Below are positions 53,907-62,963 of a stretch of DNA of 64,000 nt, piece by piece. Made by a program: the position numbers and the translations under genes. Source of the stretch: Phaeocystidibacter marisrubri (lineage in GTDB: Bacteria > Bacteroidota > Bacteroidia > Flavobacteriales > Schleiferiaceae); contig NZ_WBVQ01000002.1 of assembly GCF_008933165.1 (NCBI RefSeq), positions 1,304,229 through 1,368,228 of the forward strand, in the 5' to 3' direction. The notes under the pieces were generated by a model. It worked only from the letters and a program-made list of their open reading frames with translations, did no database searches and was not told the origin of the DNA. How positions within the stretch are numbered: the stretch's first letter is position 1; every line of letters begins with the position of its first letter.

Positions 53907-54500
53907 TTATTCTTGGATAGAATTGAGCACTAAATCGAGGAAGGAGTGCATGTAATCAGGCGACTGTAGATTGGCTAAATCACTGGCGTTCGACATGAAT
54001 CCGGGATTGATGATGAGGCTCGGATGAACGGAGTTTTTCAGTACGTAGAATTCACCCTCTTCAATGTTAACTTCACGGAAAGTACTCAGATGTGCGACCA
54101 TCTCATCTCGGAGTAAAATTTCCTCATCACTGCAACCGATCTTGGTGTAAAGCATGGCGCCGTTTTTATCAGTGTGCTCACCGGCGTCGTTCATGTGAAT
54201 AGAGAGAAGAATGGCTTTTCCGTCAAATGAATTGGCTCTTTCTATTCGGGTTTTCAGATCGAGGTATTCGTCGTTTTCTCGAATCATCATCACTTCCATT
54301 CCTCGCTCTTCTGCTTGATTTTTGAGCGTCGTAGCCCAAGCCAAGTTGAGATCGGCTTCTTCGAGGTTGCCAACAATGGATCCTGGGTCTTTACCACCAT
54401 GCCCAGCATTGATGATGAGTACTGGGGAATCATCAGAATCAAAAAGGGCGAATGTGCTTCCTACTAGGGAAAGGAAGGCGAAGAGGGCAAGTGATTTCAT
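53907..54500 (-). CDS. N-acetylmuramoyl-L-alanine amidase (Amidase_3)
   Basis: I take the Met that begins MKSLALFAFLSLVGSTFA, a signal peptide; a TTG 12 codons upstream gives a longer frame. The mature protein is one Amidase_3 domain with zinc ligands in LIINAGHGGKDPGSIV (His), NLEEADLNLAWA (Glu) and LLSIHMNDAG (His). The catalytic Glu of the family is usually near the end; here NIEEGEFYVLKNSVHPSLII aligns with the VLKxxxxPSVLVExGF segment, but VExG reads INPGF, so the Glu is replaced by Asn. This may mean weak or lost activity. It should act on peptidoglycan in the periplasm. It lies 55 bp after tolC-like gene. Confidence 0.8.
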   Translation of the reverse strand: MKSLALFAFLSLVGSTFALFDSDDSPVLIINAGHGGKDPGSIVGNLEEADLNLAWATTLKNQAEERGMEVMMIRENDEYLDLKTRIERANSFDGKAILLSIHMNDAGEHTDKNGAMLYTKIGCSDEEILLRDEMVAHLSTFREVNIEEGEFYVLKNSVHPSLIINPGFMSNASDLANLQSPDYMHSFLDLVLNSIQE

Positions 54501-54555
54501 GGTTGAGAAGTTAGATGTTTTTTTCAAACGTCTCAACCACGAAATCTATTGTGCC

Positions 54556-55869
54556 TTAAGGTTGGTCTTGTATCAGATTTCCAGAGAGTTGCAGTAACCG
54601 AATCTCAGCTATCTTTGCGGTGTAACGTGCGTTCAACAGCGCTGCTTTGGATCGGATTAAATTCAATTGTGCTTCTCTAAAAGTGGTGTTGGTCACTTGT
54701 CCCAACGAGAAGCTCTCCGAAGTTCGATCAAAATTCAACTGAGATGTTGCTACATTTCGCTCTTCAGTTCGCATCACATAGAGCGCATTCACATAGGTGG
54801 TGTAGGCATTCTCAATATCCGTCATCAACTGCTGTTCGGTATTCAGTGTTTGACGCTTTGAGTTCTCCACTTGCAACTTGGCATTGTCGGTTCGCGTTTG
54901 AGTAGCCTGACCATCCCAGAGGTTCCAACGCAAGGTTAATCCGGCATTCCATCCCAAGTTTTGCGAGTAATTCAAGAAGCCGGCTTCAGCGTCTGTTCTG
55001 CTATACGCATAACCACCGTTGACACTTAAGTTGGGCATGTAGCCACTTCGTGCAGCGCCAACTGCAAATTCATTGGCACGTTGATTTCTATGTGCCGCAA
55101 TGAGGGCGGCGTTTTGATCCATCGCTGCATTCTTGAACACTTCCATCGGCTGAAGGATACTGAAATTTACAATGGTGTCAACCGAGAAATTGGTCCGAGG
55201 CTCCAAGGCCAAAAGCGTGGTCAAGTTTCGCTTGGCATTTTGGAGATTGGTGTAGGTGGTTCTATATGTCACACTATCTCGGTTGAGGTCAACCTCTGCA
55301 TTCAGCAAGTCGAGGGTTACTCCCGCACCCAACTCTTTGCGAAGCCGGGCTCGTTCATAGCGGTCTAACGAAATGGCGATAGCCTCTTTGGCCACATTCA
55401 AGTTCTGCTCTTGTCGAGCTACTTCGTAATACTGACTAATCACGTTGACCACAGTATTCTCAATGGTAAGACGACGATTGGCGATGGACGCATCTTCTAA
55501 CGTTTGAGCTTGGCGATAGGAATTCCAATTTCGCATTCCATCAAACAGCGTATAACTCAAAGTGACATTGGCGCCACTCTGCACGGTTTGAGCGCCATCT
55601 ACATTCTGTGTTTGTCCCGTTACGAACTCTTGGTCGGTGTTGTTATTGGTGTAATTCAAGTTACCCCCTACACTGAGCGTTGGGTAGAGTCCACTCACAC
55701 CTGGACGAGCATTGTTGCTCGCAATTTCCGTGTTGTTTCGCGCAATCACGATGCCGTGGTTTTCGCGAATCGCCCTGCTCACTGCCGAATCGAGAGACAC
55801 AAACTCCTGTGCCATACTCGAATAAGTGGCGAGCAGTAGGCTAGTGCAAATCAGGATGCTCTTGTTCAT
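54556..55869 (-). CDS. TolC-family outer-membrane efflux protein
   Basis: A 437-aa protein with a signal peptide (MNKSILICTSLLLATYSSMA). It has two repeats of the OEP fold, each with long helices: SLDSAVSRAIRENHGIVIAR at the start, VNVISQYYEVARQEQNLNVA, then PNLSVNGGYAYSRTDAEAG and TLRWNLWDGQATQTRTDNAK in the second half. The length and start fit TolC/OprM-like channels. It overlaps the end of the RND gene by 29 bp, so it is the outer part of the same tripartite pump. Confidence 0.92.
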   Translation of the reverse strand: MNKSILICTSLLLATYSSMAQEFVSLDSAVSRAIRENHGIVIARNNTEIASNNARPGVSGLYPTLSVGGNLNYTNNNTDQEFVTGQTQNVDGAQTVQSGANVTLSYTLFDGMRNWNSYRQAQTLEDASIANRRLTIENTVVNVISQYYEVARQEQNLNVAKEAIAISLDRYERARLRKELGAGVTLDLLNAEVDLNRDSVTYRTTYTNLQNAKRNLTTLLALEPRTNFSVDTIVNFSILQPMEVFKNAAMDQNAALIAAHRNQRANEFAVGAARSGYMPNLSVNGGYAYSRTDAEAGFLNYSQNLGWNAGLTLRWNLWDGQATQTRTDNAKLQVENSKRQTLNTEQQLMTDIENAYTTYVNALYVMRTEERNVATSQLNFDRTSESFSLGQVTNTTFREAQLNLIRSKAALLNARYTAKIAEIRLLQLSGNLIQDQP

Positions 55870-58800
55870 TTTTAAAGGCTTTTACTGCGGGTTCAACTGC
55901 TTCTTTGGAGATTTTCTCACCGTACCAAATGCGGTGTAGGAAACGGCGGAAATCGTTTAGATAGGATAGTGACACGGGTAAACACACCAGTGTTAATGTG
56001 GTAGCGAAGGCAATACCGTAGGCTACCGAAATTGCCATTGGAACGAGGAATTGTGCTTGGAAGCTCTTGTTCAGAATGAGTGGAGCCAAGCCCGCAACCG
56101 TTGTAATGGTGGTGAGGAATATGGCGCGGAATCGCTGTCTTCCAGCTTCAAATACCGCTTTATCGAATTCCATTCCCTCTTCTAGGTTCTGATTGAACTT
56201 ACCTACGAGAACAAGGGAGTCGTTCACAATCACACCGATAAGTGCCACAATTCCCAAGAAGGAGAAGAGGCTTAATGGTCGGTCGTGGATCCAGTGACCA
56301 AAGGCCACTCCACTAAAGCTGAATACGATGATTGGAATGAGAATTGCCGTTTGGAGTGCGCTTCTGAATGTGAAAGTAATCAAGAGCAACATGATGAAGA
56401 AAACCACAGGGAATACGATTTTTCCACTTCTCTGTGCTTTGTTTGCCTCTCTTACTTGCCCTGTTTCAAAGCTTGCTCGCACATCGGGATACTTGTGGAG
56501 AATAGGAGGGACAATGGAATCGCGGATGTTTGCTAGAATGAGCGGAGCACTTTCATCAGGATTGGCCAAATCAGCTTCTACGCGAACTTCACGCTGACCA
56601 TCTAAGTGATTAATGGCAATGGTTCCTCGCTTAATTTCATAGGAGGCCAATTCACGCAGAGGATAAGCAGCGCCATTCGGTGTGCGGATAAGCAATTCTT
56701 CCATTTGCGTGATGGAGCTTCGGTCTTTTTCATCGAGCCTTACCCAAACTTTCACTTCGTCTTCACCGCGCTGGAGGCGTTGTGCTTCAAATCCAAAGAA
56801 TGCTTGGCGAACTTGACCGAGGACATCCTGAAGTGTTAATCCAAGCATTCGAGCTTTGGTCTTCAAACTCAAATTGACTTCTCGAACGCCCTCTTTGTCG
56901 TTGTCTACTACATCTCGCAACTGGCTCAATTCTTCCAAAGCGATTTTCAATTCTCCTTTTGCTCCTTCCAATTGTTCCAGATCTGTTGAAAGAAGAGAAA
57001 CAGAAATCGGTTTGCCGAAAGGGTTAGAAGTGCCAAACGATAAGTTTTCTGCCTGATAAATCGGTCCAACAGCATCGCGAAGTGCGTTGGTGATTTCAGC
57101 AGAGCGAATGGATCTACGCTCACTGTCTAGTAAGATCACGCTCACTTTTCCTTGGTACGTGGTTGGACCAATCGACTTCTGGATTTTCACGATAATATCA
57201 GCAGTGTCGATGTTTTTCTCGGTGAGTGCAGCATTGGCTTCCAACGCTTTTTCTTCGATGTAATCCAGCCAATATTGCGTGGATTCTTCTCGCGTTCCTG
57301 CTGGCATGTTGAGTTCAACGGTGATGTCATCTCTCTCAATGAATGGGAAGAACGTGAGGGAAACAATTTCCCCTTTAATGGCGCCAATGGTAATCCAAAG
57401 AAGTCCGAAGAACATGGCCAATGCCATGGCTCTGTATTTTAGGAAGAAGGCGAGTGATGGAGTGTAAATCGTATCGCGCATCCAGTTCATGGTAGAATCC
57501 ATGATTCGCTCCATGCGGTTCTTCTTCGCATCCGGTGATTTCAACTTGGTATGAGCAATGTGCGCAGGTAAGAAGAATAGCCCTTCGAAGAGAGAAATGA
57601 GAAGGGTTGCAATTACAATAAAGGCCAAATCACCGAAGAAATCACCCAGTCTTCCGTCCAAGAAGAAGAAGGAACTGAAGGCCACAATGGTGGTGAGTAC
57701 AGCTGAGAGTACCGCAGGAACAACTTCTAGGGTTCCATCCACGGCAGCTTGAGTCAGGCTCTTTCCGTTTTCATAGTGTTGATAGATGTTCTCGGCAATG
57801 ACGATACCGTCATCCACAAGAATACCCACCACCACAATCATCCCGAAGAGGGAGATTACATTGATGGTAATTCCGAAAAATTGGGCGAGTATAAACATAC
57901 CCAAGAAAGACATTGGAATCCCCATGGCAACCCATCCAGCGAGTCGAATGTTGAGGAAGAAACTCAACAAGACGAGCACGAGTATCATTCCCACAACCCC
58001 GTTGTTAAGGAGGAGATCTCTGCGTTGTTCAAGCGTTACCGAAAAGTCTCGAATCAGTGTCGCTTGAATATTGGTATGATCTGCGTTGAACTGGTTGATG
58101 TATTGACGCGTTTCAGCAGCAACAGTCAGCAAGTCTTCTTTATCCGTAGTTTGAACGAGAACTTCAACGGATGGCTTTCCATTCATTTCCGTTCTGTTCG
58201 GATTTTCGTTCCATCGATCACGTACCGTGGCCAAGTCTTTCAAGTACACGATGGTACCATCGCTTTGGGCTTTCACAACGGTATTTACCAGTTGATCTGC
58301 GGTGTATGCCTTACCCGTGGCTCTAATCCGAATTTCTTCGTTTTCCCCTTTAATTGTACCCCCCGTTATATCTAGGTTGGTAGCCGCTACCGCGCGAGCA
58401 GCCTCTTGAAAAGTGATGCCGTAAGCGCGGAGGGAATTTTCGTCAAAGGCGATTTCAATTTCTTCATCTGGAAAGCCGTTGAGAGTTATTTTTGAAACGC
58501 CATGTTCATTCCGAAGATCGCGTTCTACCCCCCTGGCAATTTCTTTCAATGTGAGGAGATCAACCCCTTCGCCGCTAAGGGCAAAGTTGATACAGAAGTT
58601 GAGGTTTTCCTGCTTGTAAACCACAATCGGTTCCATATCCGTAGGGAAGGATGGAACTTGGTTCACGGCATTTTTCACATCTTCCAAGACCCGGTCCGGG
58701 TCATTGTCTTTCAAGACTTCAACCGTAATGGAGGCTGAATTTTCAGACGAAACAGAGGTATAACGTTCCACTCCCGTCACCCCTTTTAGGTTGTCTTCAA

Positions 58801-59005
58801 TTTTTTGGACAATGCCTTCTTCCACCTCTTGAGGAGAGGCACCAGGGTAAACGGCGCGGATGGTGATCGTTCTACTCGGGTTAACCGGGAAAAAGGTTGT
58901 ATTCATGTTCATGTAAGCCACTACGCCAAACACGAGCATGCCCACCATAATGGTATAAACTGCAGCGGGGTACTTGATGAAGTACTTGATTAAACGACTC
59001 ATCAT
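55841..59005 (-). CDS. RND multidrug efflux permease (AcrB/HAE1-like)
   Basis: A 1,054-aa protein with the twelve-helix, two-porter-domain layout. N-terminus: LIKYFIKYPAAVYTIMVGML, then NMNTTFFPVNPSRTITIRAV and YPGASPQEVEEGI. The proton-relay Asp pair is in VVVGILVDDGIVIAENIYQH; the second half has FLGIVALIGVIVNDSLVLVG. It exports drugs or lipids from the inner membrane or periplasm using protons; the substrate is not readable. It overlaps the adaptor gene by four bases and the TolC gene by 29. Confidence 0.94.
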   Translation of the reverse strand: MMSRLIKYFIKYPAAVYTIMVGMLVFGVVAYMNMNTTFFPVNPSRTITIRAVYPGASPQEVEEGIVQKIEDNLKGVTGVERYTSVSSENSASITVEVLKDNDPDRVLEDVKNAVNQVPSFPTDMEPIVVYKQENLNFCINFALSGEGVDLLTLKEIARGVERDLRNEHGVSKITLNGFPDEEIEIAFDENSLRAYGITFQEAARAVAATNLDITGGTIKGENEEIRIRATGKAYTADQLVNTVVKAQSDGTIVYLKDLATVRDRWNENPNRTEMNGKPSVEVLVQTTDKEDLLTVAAETRQYINQFNADHTNIQATLIRDFSVTLEQRRDLLLNNGVVGMILVLVLLSFFLNIRLAGWVAMGIPMSFLGMFILAQFFGITINVISLFGMIVVVGILVDDGIVIAENIYQHYENGKSLTQAAVDGTLEVVPAVLSAVLTTIVAFSSFFFLDGRLGDFFGDLAFIVIATLLISLFEGLFFLPAHIAHTKLKSPDAKKNRMERIMDSTMNWMRDTIYTPSLAFFLKYRAMALAMFFGLLWITIGAIKGEIVSLTFFPFIERDDITVELNMPAGTREESTQYWLDYIEEKALEANAALTEKNIDTADIIVKIQKSIGPTTYQGKVSVILLDSERRSIRSAEITNALRDAVGPIYQAENLSFGTSNPFGKPISVSLLSTDLEQLEGAKGELKIALEELSQLRDVVDNDKEGVREVNLSLKTKARMLGLTLQDVLGQVRQAFFGFEAQRLQRGEDEVKVWVRLDEKDRSSITQMEELLIRTPNGAAYPLRELASYEIKRGTIAINHLDGQREVRVEADLANPDESAPLILANIRDSIVPPILHKYPDVRASFETGQVREANKAQRSGKIVFPVVFFIMLLLITFTFRSALQTAILIPIIVFSFSGVAFGHWIHDRPLSLFSFLGIVALIGVIVNDSLVLVGKFNQNLEEGMEFDKAVFEAGRQRFRAIFLTTITTVAGLAPLILNKSFQAQFLVPMAISVAYGIAFATTLTLVCLPVSLSYLNDFRRFLHRIWYGEKISKEAVEPAVKAFKNEQEHPDLH

Positions 59006-60126
59006 AGCTCTTCGGAATAAGTGACAGGCATTCCAGTAAATGCTCCCGGAACAGGTTCCGTTACGAGAAGTTCACCAGCATTTAGTCCTCTTACTAGCGC
59101 CTCGTTTTCGGTGAATTCAACGACTTCAACACGGCGTTTTACCAAAGAACTGTCTTCAACAGTCCACAAGTGATTGTTGTCGAATATGAGTCGGCGGTTA
59201 ACCGATACTACATCTTTCAGATTCACGCCTTGCAACACACCACTCAAGTACATTCCCTCGCGAAGCGTACTTCCTTTGAGTCGGATGTAGGCCTTCACCG
59301 TTTGTGAATTCGCATCCAAGCCTTTGTTGATTCGATTGATGGTTCCTTCCCATTCACCATCGATATCGGGTGAGCTGAGCATAACCTTGTTTCCTTCTTG
59401 AAGCAAGTCTAAATATTGAAGGGAAAGAGATACTTCCAGTTCAAAAACACTTGGGTTGATGAAGGTTCCCATAGGCTGGCCGATTCGAACGAGGGTTCCC
59501 GGGCGGATGGACGATTGGGTAACGACCCCTGAGAAAGGTGCGCGAATGTGGTACTTGTCCAAGCGTTCTTCTGAGCTTTTCAGGTTGTGATAGGCGCTGT
59601 AAACACCTTTGGAAGTAAGGAAGATCTTCGCTTGAGAATTATCGACAGCAGGAGGAGCTGGAGTGTTTTTGTCAAGATCGATAGAAGCCAAGTAGTTCTG
59701 CCACGCCTCAAATAGATCGGGATAGTCGAGTTTGATGTCAGGAAGCACTTGGGTAAGTGTATTGATGTACGTGCTTCGTTGGCTCATTAGGGAAGCGGTT
59801 GCCTCACTGTCTTCAATGCGAAGAAGGGTTTGGCCCTTTCTGAAAGCGTTCCCTTCTAAGAATGCAGGGTTGGTGGATTGAAGAACTCCACTTACTTCCG
59901 CAAAAAGTTCAATGCGTTCGTAGGCTTCAATCTTACCATACACTTGTAGTTGAAACGGGGTGGTTGAAGGATTTGCCCTCTCTACTAGAACTCCTTTGGT
60001 AGGTGCGCTAGAGCGTTTGGCAGGTGGCTCTGCCTGGCTCGCCAAATAGTTGGAGAAGAGTCCTGCAGCGGCTGCAATGGCTACGCCACCGAGTATGCTG
60101 CGGATGATGATGGTTTCTTTTTTCAT
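59002..60126 (-). CDS. RND efflux periplasmic adaptor (membrane fusion protein)
   Basis: A 374-aa protein anchored by an N-terminal helix (IIRSILGGVAIAAAAGLFSN). The lipoyl/barrel-sandwich halves are GKIEAYERIELFAEVSGVLQ and RAPFSGVVTQSSIRPGTLVR, separated by a hairpin of only about 110 residues. Beta-barrel strands (FELEVSLSLQYLDLL, MLSSPDIDGEWEGTINRINK) and the membrane-proximal part (LLVTEPVPGAFTGMPVTY) complete it. It links the RND pump to the TolC channel across the periplasm. It overlaps the MarR gene and the permease gene by four bases each. Confidence 0.92.
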   Translation of the reverse strand: MKKETIIIRSILGGVAIAAAAGLFSNYLASQAEPPAKRSSAPTKGVLVERANPSTTPFQLQVYGKIEAYERIELFAEVSGVLQSTNPAFLEGNAFRKGQTLLRIEDSEATASLMSQRSTYINTLTQVLPDIKLDYPDLFEAWQNYLASIDLDKNTPAPPAVDNSQAKIFLTSKGVYSAYHNLKSSEERLDKYHIRAPFSGVVTQSSIRPGTLVRIGQPMGTFINPSVFELEVSLSLQYLDLLQEGNKVMLSSPDIDGEWEGTINRINKGLDANSQTVKAYIRLKGSTLREGMYLSGVLQGVNLKDVVSVNRRLIFDNNHLWTVEDSSLVKRRVEVVEFTENEALVRGLNAGELLVTEPVPGAFTGMPVTYSEEL

Positions 60127-60590
60127 GTGTTTAAGGTGTTGTGTTCACCGGAGAGGTTGTCGTGTATCTGATGAAGAGTTTGGAACATGTGGTCTAAATC
60201 TTCAGGTCGAATGTTGTTGAATATTTGCGGGTTAGCCGAAAGGACAATCTGCTTGAATTCGGAGATCGTACTTGTGCCTAACTCCGTGCTGAAGAGAATG
60301 TTTTCCCTTCTGTTATTTGGGTTGGGTTCTCTCCGGATAAGGCCGAGATCTTCGATTTCGACACAGGCCCTGCTTAAGCGATGCCGATCAAAGGCGGGTA
60401 GAAAATCCAACAATTGAGATTGCGACATTTCACCACCGTGTTTGTCGATAACACGCATGATGATCATGTGCTCGAATCGGTAGGGAAAGTTGAGCTCTAG
60501 TGCCTTGGTTGTGGTGTTCTTGCGAATACACTGATGTATTCTACCTATCAAGTAACCGAGGTTTACGATTTTTGGATCCTTCGTGTTCAT
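60123..60590 (-). CDS. MarR-family transcriptional regulator of the efflux operon
   Basis: I take ATG at 60590 (155 aa, MNTKDPKIVNLGYLIGRIHQ); the longer frame would run across the operator. The winged helix is at about 45-100: RFEHMIIMRVIDKHGGEMSQ, then SQLLDFLPAFDRHRLSRACV (recognition helix), then EDLGLIRREPNPNNRRENIL (wing). MarR proteins bind palindromes as dimers and release them on binding a small molecule. It is the first gene of the operon MarR-MFP-RND-TolC, and the palindrome over its own promoter points to autorepression and control of the pump. Confidence 0.9.
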   Translation of the reverse strand: MNTKDPKIVNLGYLIGRIHQCIRKNTTTKALELNFPYRFEHMIIMRVIDKHGGEMSQSQLLDFLPAFDRHRLSRACVEIEDLGLIRREPNPNNRRENILFSTELGTSTISEFKQIVLSANPQIFNNIRPEDLDHMFQTLHQIHDNLSGEHNTLNT

Positions 60591-60592
60591 AA

Positions 60593-60630
60593 TTGTTGCA
60601 AACGTACAACAGTTGTGAATATGCAACAAA
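60593..60630 (-). promoter_or_regulatory. Promoter and MarR operator of the efflux operon
   Basis: A nested palindrome is centred at 60611: outer arms TTGTTGCA (60593-60600) and TGCAACAA (60622-60629), inner arms ACAAC (60606-60610) and GTTGT (60612-60616). On the minus strand a -33 TTTG (60630-60627) and a -7 TACGTTTG (60606-60599), 20 bp apart, lie over it, so a bound dimer would cover the promoter. The ATG at 60590 is only a few bases after the expected start site, so the mRNA may be nearly leaderless. Confidence 0.75.
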
Positions 60631-60647
60631 TGTTAGAACAATAAAAA

Positions 60648-60676
60648 AATCCCGAGACATGGGATGAATCGGGATT
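60648..60676 (-). terminator. Intrinsic terminator downstream of the second DEAD-box gene
   Basis: AATCCCGA and TCGGGATT form an 8-bp stem followed by T7 on the minus strand. It separates the helicase gene (ending at 60699) from the MarR operon. Confidence 0.75.
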
Positions 60677-60698
60677 GTATAGTTAGACGGCTGGAGAA

Positions 60699-62030
60699 TT
60701 ATTCCGCTTTGTTCGAATTTGGTTGTTCACCATTGGAACTTCGGGGTTTTCGGTCTGGATTAAAATTCTTCTTTGCCGGGCGATTTCCATTTCCTCCTTT
60801 ATCCGATCGAGGATGATTTCTCCCTTTTTTAAAGTTCTTGTTATGAGAATTGGGTTTGCGATTTCCCTTGCCTTTAGAACCTGGACGGAACTCTGGTCCT
60901 TTACCCATTTCTTCAGGCAGAGGATGCATCTCAATCACCGGACCTACAAGGTCAAGAATACGTTGGAACTTGCGCATATCGAGCGGGTTCACCAGCGTAA
61001 TTGCTTCTCCCTTGGTGTTGGCTCTTGCGGTTCTACCAACGCGGTGGACGTAGTCTTCTGGTGCGTTGGGAACATCAAAATTGATGACCAAAGAAATATC
61101 TTGAATATCAATTCCTCGAGAGAGTACATCCGTTGCCACAAGAATGCGGATGGACTTACTCCTAAATTTCATGAGCACTTCTTCGCGCTCGTTCTGCTCG
61201 TAGTCGGATGAAATACCTGCGGTATCAAATTTCCTCTTTTGGAGCTTGCGAACGAGTCCAGCCACTTTGTTTTTGCGGCTACAGAAAATGATGATGGAAT
61301 TGTAATCCGGTCGGTCGAGTACGATAGATTCAACCAGACTTTCTTTCTGCTCGTCGTAGCAGCAGTAAGAACCTTGCTTAACACCAGTGGCTGTCTTGGA
61401 AATGGAAATACTCACCTCTTCGGGATCGGTAAGGATGTCCATCGACAACTTTCGAATCTTCGGAGGCATGGTTGCACTGAAGAGAAGGTTTTGGCGCTTC
61501 TTGGGAAGGTGGCTAACGATTTTCATCAAATCGTCATAAAAGCCCATGTCAAGCATGCGGTCAGCTTCATCAAGGATGAGGTGACGAACGCTGTCGAATT
61601 TCACATACCCCATTTGGAGGTGTGCGATCAACTTACCAGGCGTAGCAACAATGATGTCGGTTCCGTTGGTCAATGCTTTACGTTCTCTGTCCCAATCATC
61701 GGCACCACCGCCACCGTATACGGTTTCGGAATGGGCGTCGGTGAAGTAAGCCATACCCATAATTTGGGAATTGATTTGGCCTGCTAATTCGCGCGTAGGC
61801 ACGATGATAAGGGTAGATGTTCCACTTGGTTTTTCTCGCTTAATCTGCTCGAGTACCGGTAGAATGAACGCTGCGGTTTTTCCCGTTCCAGTTTGCGCAC
61901 AACCAATAAGGTCACGGTTTTTTAGGATAATGGGAATTGCCTGTTCTTGTATGGGGGTGGCCTCTTCGAAGCCTGCGAAGTGAATGGCTTCTAATATTTG
62001 CTCGTCGAGTCCGAACTCACTGAATTTCAT
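60699..62030 (-). CDS. DEAD-box RNA helicase (RhlE-like)
   Basis: ATG at 62030 gives 443 aa (MKFSEFGLDEQILEAIHFAG); the longer frame adds 16 residues without a good reason. Motifs: TPIQEQAIPIIL (Q), AQTGTGKTAAFILP (I), PTRELAGQ (Ia), ATPGKLIAHL (Ib), LILDEADRMLDMGF (II), FSATMP (III), IIFCSRKNKVAGL (IV), VATDVLSRGIDI (V), HRVGRTAR (VI). A basic low-complexity tail of about 65 residues (rich in Gly, Lys, Asn, Arg) replaces any RNA-recognition domain. It should act in rRNA maturation or mRNA decay in the cytoplasm. Confidence 0.92.
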   Translation of the reverse strand: MKFSEFGLDEQILEAIHFAGFEEATPIQEQAIPIILKNRDLIGCAQTGTGKTAAFILPVLEQIKREKPSGTSTLIIVPTRELAGQINSQIMGMAYFTDAHSETVYGGGGADDWDRERKALTNGTDIIVATPGKLIAHLQMGYVKFDSVRHLILDEADRMLDMGFYDDLMKIVSHLPKKRQNLLFSATMPPKIRKLSMDILTDPEEVSISISKTATGVKQGSYCCYDEQKESLVESIVLDRPDYNSIIIFCSRKNKVAGLVRKLQKRKFDTAGISSDYEQNEREEVLMKFRSKSIRILVATDVLSRGIDIQDISLVINFDVPNAPEDYVHRVGRTARANTKGEAITLVNPLDMRKFQRILDLVGPVIEMHPLPEEMGKGPEFRPGSKGKGNRKPNSHNKNFKKGRNHPRSDKGGNGNRPAKKNFNPDRKPRSSNGEQPNSNKAE

Positions 62031-62085
62031 GGCTTCAAAGATGAGATTTATTTGTGAAGAATTGCGCGATGGCCACACAATTCAT

Positions 62086-62544
62086 TTACAAGTCTTCCCA
62101 CATCAAGCTTGAAATTTTCCAATTCCCATCGATTTTCATCAAGTGGTAGGCGTTTACGCCTCTCGATAATTCCTCTCCGTTTTCCCCGTAGGTGACGTAC
62201 GTTTGCCAAACTTGAGCAATGTTTTTAACCATGTGAACTTCATGAGCAATGGACTTCTCAATGAATGTTCTCGATTCGTACACTCTTCCCATGCGTTCGA
62301 TGAAGTCGCCAATGGTCAGCCGGAAGAGTTGAGGGGATTCGGCATTAGGCGGAAGGTGTATAGTCGCTAATTCAGCATCATCTGTAAATAGAGATCGAAA
62401 GGCGTCCCAATCATAAGTGTCTTCTGGTGTGCCGGAAATGAGCGATAACGTGGAATCGACCACAGAAATAATCTCATCCTCGGTCTGACCCATACTTGGC
62501 CAAGTGAGGAGGAGGAAAAAGCAGAGTGTAAGCAGCTTATTCAT
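62086..62544 (-). CDS. Exported NTF2-like (SnoaL-type) protein
   Basis: A 152-aa protein with a signal peptide (MNKLLTLCFFLLLTWPSMG, cut before QTED). The rest follows the NTF2 fold: VVDSTLSLISGTPEDTYDWD and FRSLFTDDAELATI at the start, a central helix (FIERMGRVYES), then strands HEVHMVKNIAQVWQTYVTYG, GVNAYHLMKIDGNWKI and SSLMWEDL at the end. The cavity may bind a small molecule; no catalytic residues can be assigned. It stands alone, 55 bp downstream of nothing else in its direction except a small ORF at 62847. Confidence 0.7.
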   Translation of the reverse strand: MNKLLTLCFFLLLTWPSMGQTEDEIISVVDSTLSLISGTPEDTYDWDAFRSLFTDDAELATIHLPPNAESPQLFRLTIGDFIERMGRVYESRTFIEKSIAHEVHMVKNIAQVWQTYVTYGENGEELSRGVNAYHLMKIDGNWKISSLMWEDL

Positions 62545-62724
62545 TCCTTTTAAAGTAATGTACGGTTGGATTTTCTATGCTAAGAATAGCAAATGAAAGT
62601 TTATACCGTAGTCCCAGAAGTCCTTTTTGAAGGAAGGAAAGCTGGGTTAGGTCTGCTTCGCGAAGAGAAGGAAAGATCCGCAAGCAGCGAAGTCCGAATT
62701 TGAGTAGTGCGAGTTTCAAGGCTC

Positions 62725-62847
62725 TTACTTATTCAGCCAAACAACTAGTGCAAGCACTACAAGAAGTCCGGTTGAGAGCCAAATTTGAAAGGCGAACGGT
62801 CTTTTAAAAGTCATTATAGACCTACGCCTGGGAGATGAGTCATTCAT
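62725..62847 (-). CDS. Small single-pass membrane protein (40 aa)
   Basis: The frame reads MNDSSPRRRSIMTFKRPFAF, a basic, positive-inside start, then a hydrophobic helix (IWLSTGLLVVLALVVWL) and NK. This amphipathic layout suits a real small inner-membrane protein. No known family. It could also be chance. The 180 bp between it and the NTF2-like gene hold no gene. Confidence 0.35.
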   Translation of the reverse strand: MNDSSPRRRSIMTFKRPFAFQIWLSTGLLVVLALVVWLNK

Positions 62848-62909
62848 AATTCTCAAATAAATGGATAATTGAATTTACAATTATTTATTGGAGTATGAAT
62901 AAAATGAAG

Positions 62910-62934
62910 AAACCCCGACGTATCGTCGGGGTTT
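62910..62934 (-). terminator. Terminator after the DUF4382-like gene
   Basis: AAACCCCGACG and CGTCGGGGTTT form an 11-bp perfect stem with a 3-base loop, 30 bp after the stop at 62964. The T-run on the minus strand is weak. Confidence 0.7.
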
Positions 62935-62963
62935 CTCGTGTTTAGTTTTTGTCTTTATTCTGT

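Noticed and set aside
57749..58375. 208-codon open frame on the + strand
   Set aside because: It lies antisense inside the RND permease gene and has no protein-like features; the same holds for other long antisense frames in ileS, the helicases and the Rhs gene.
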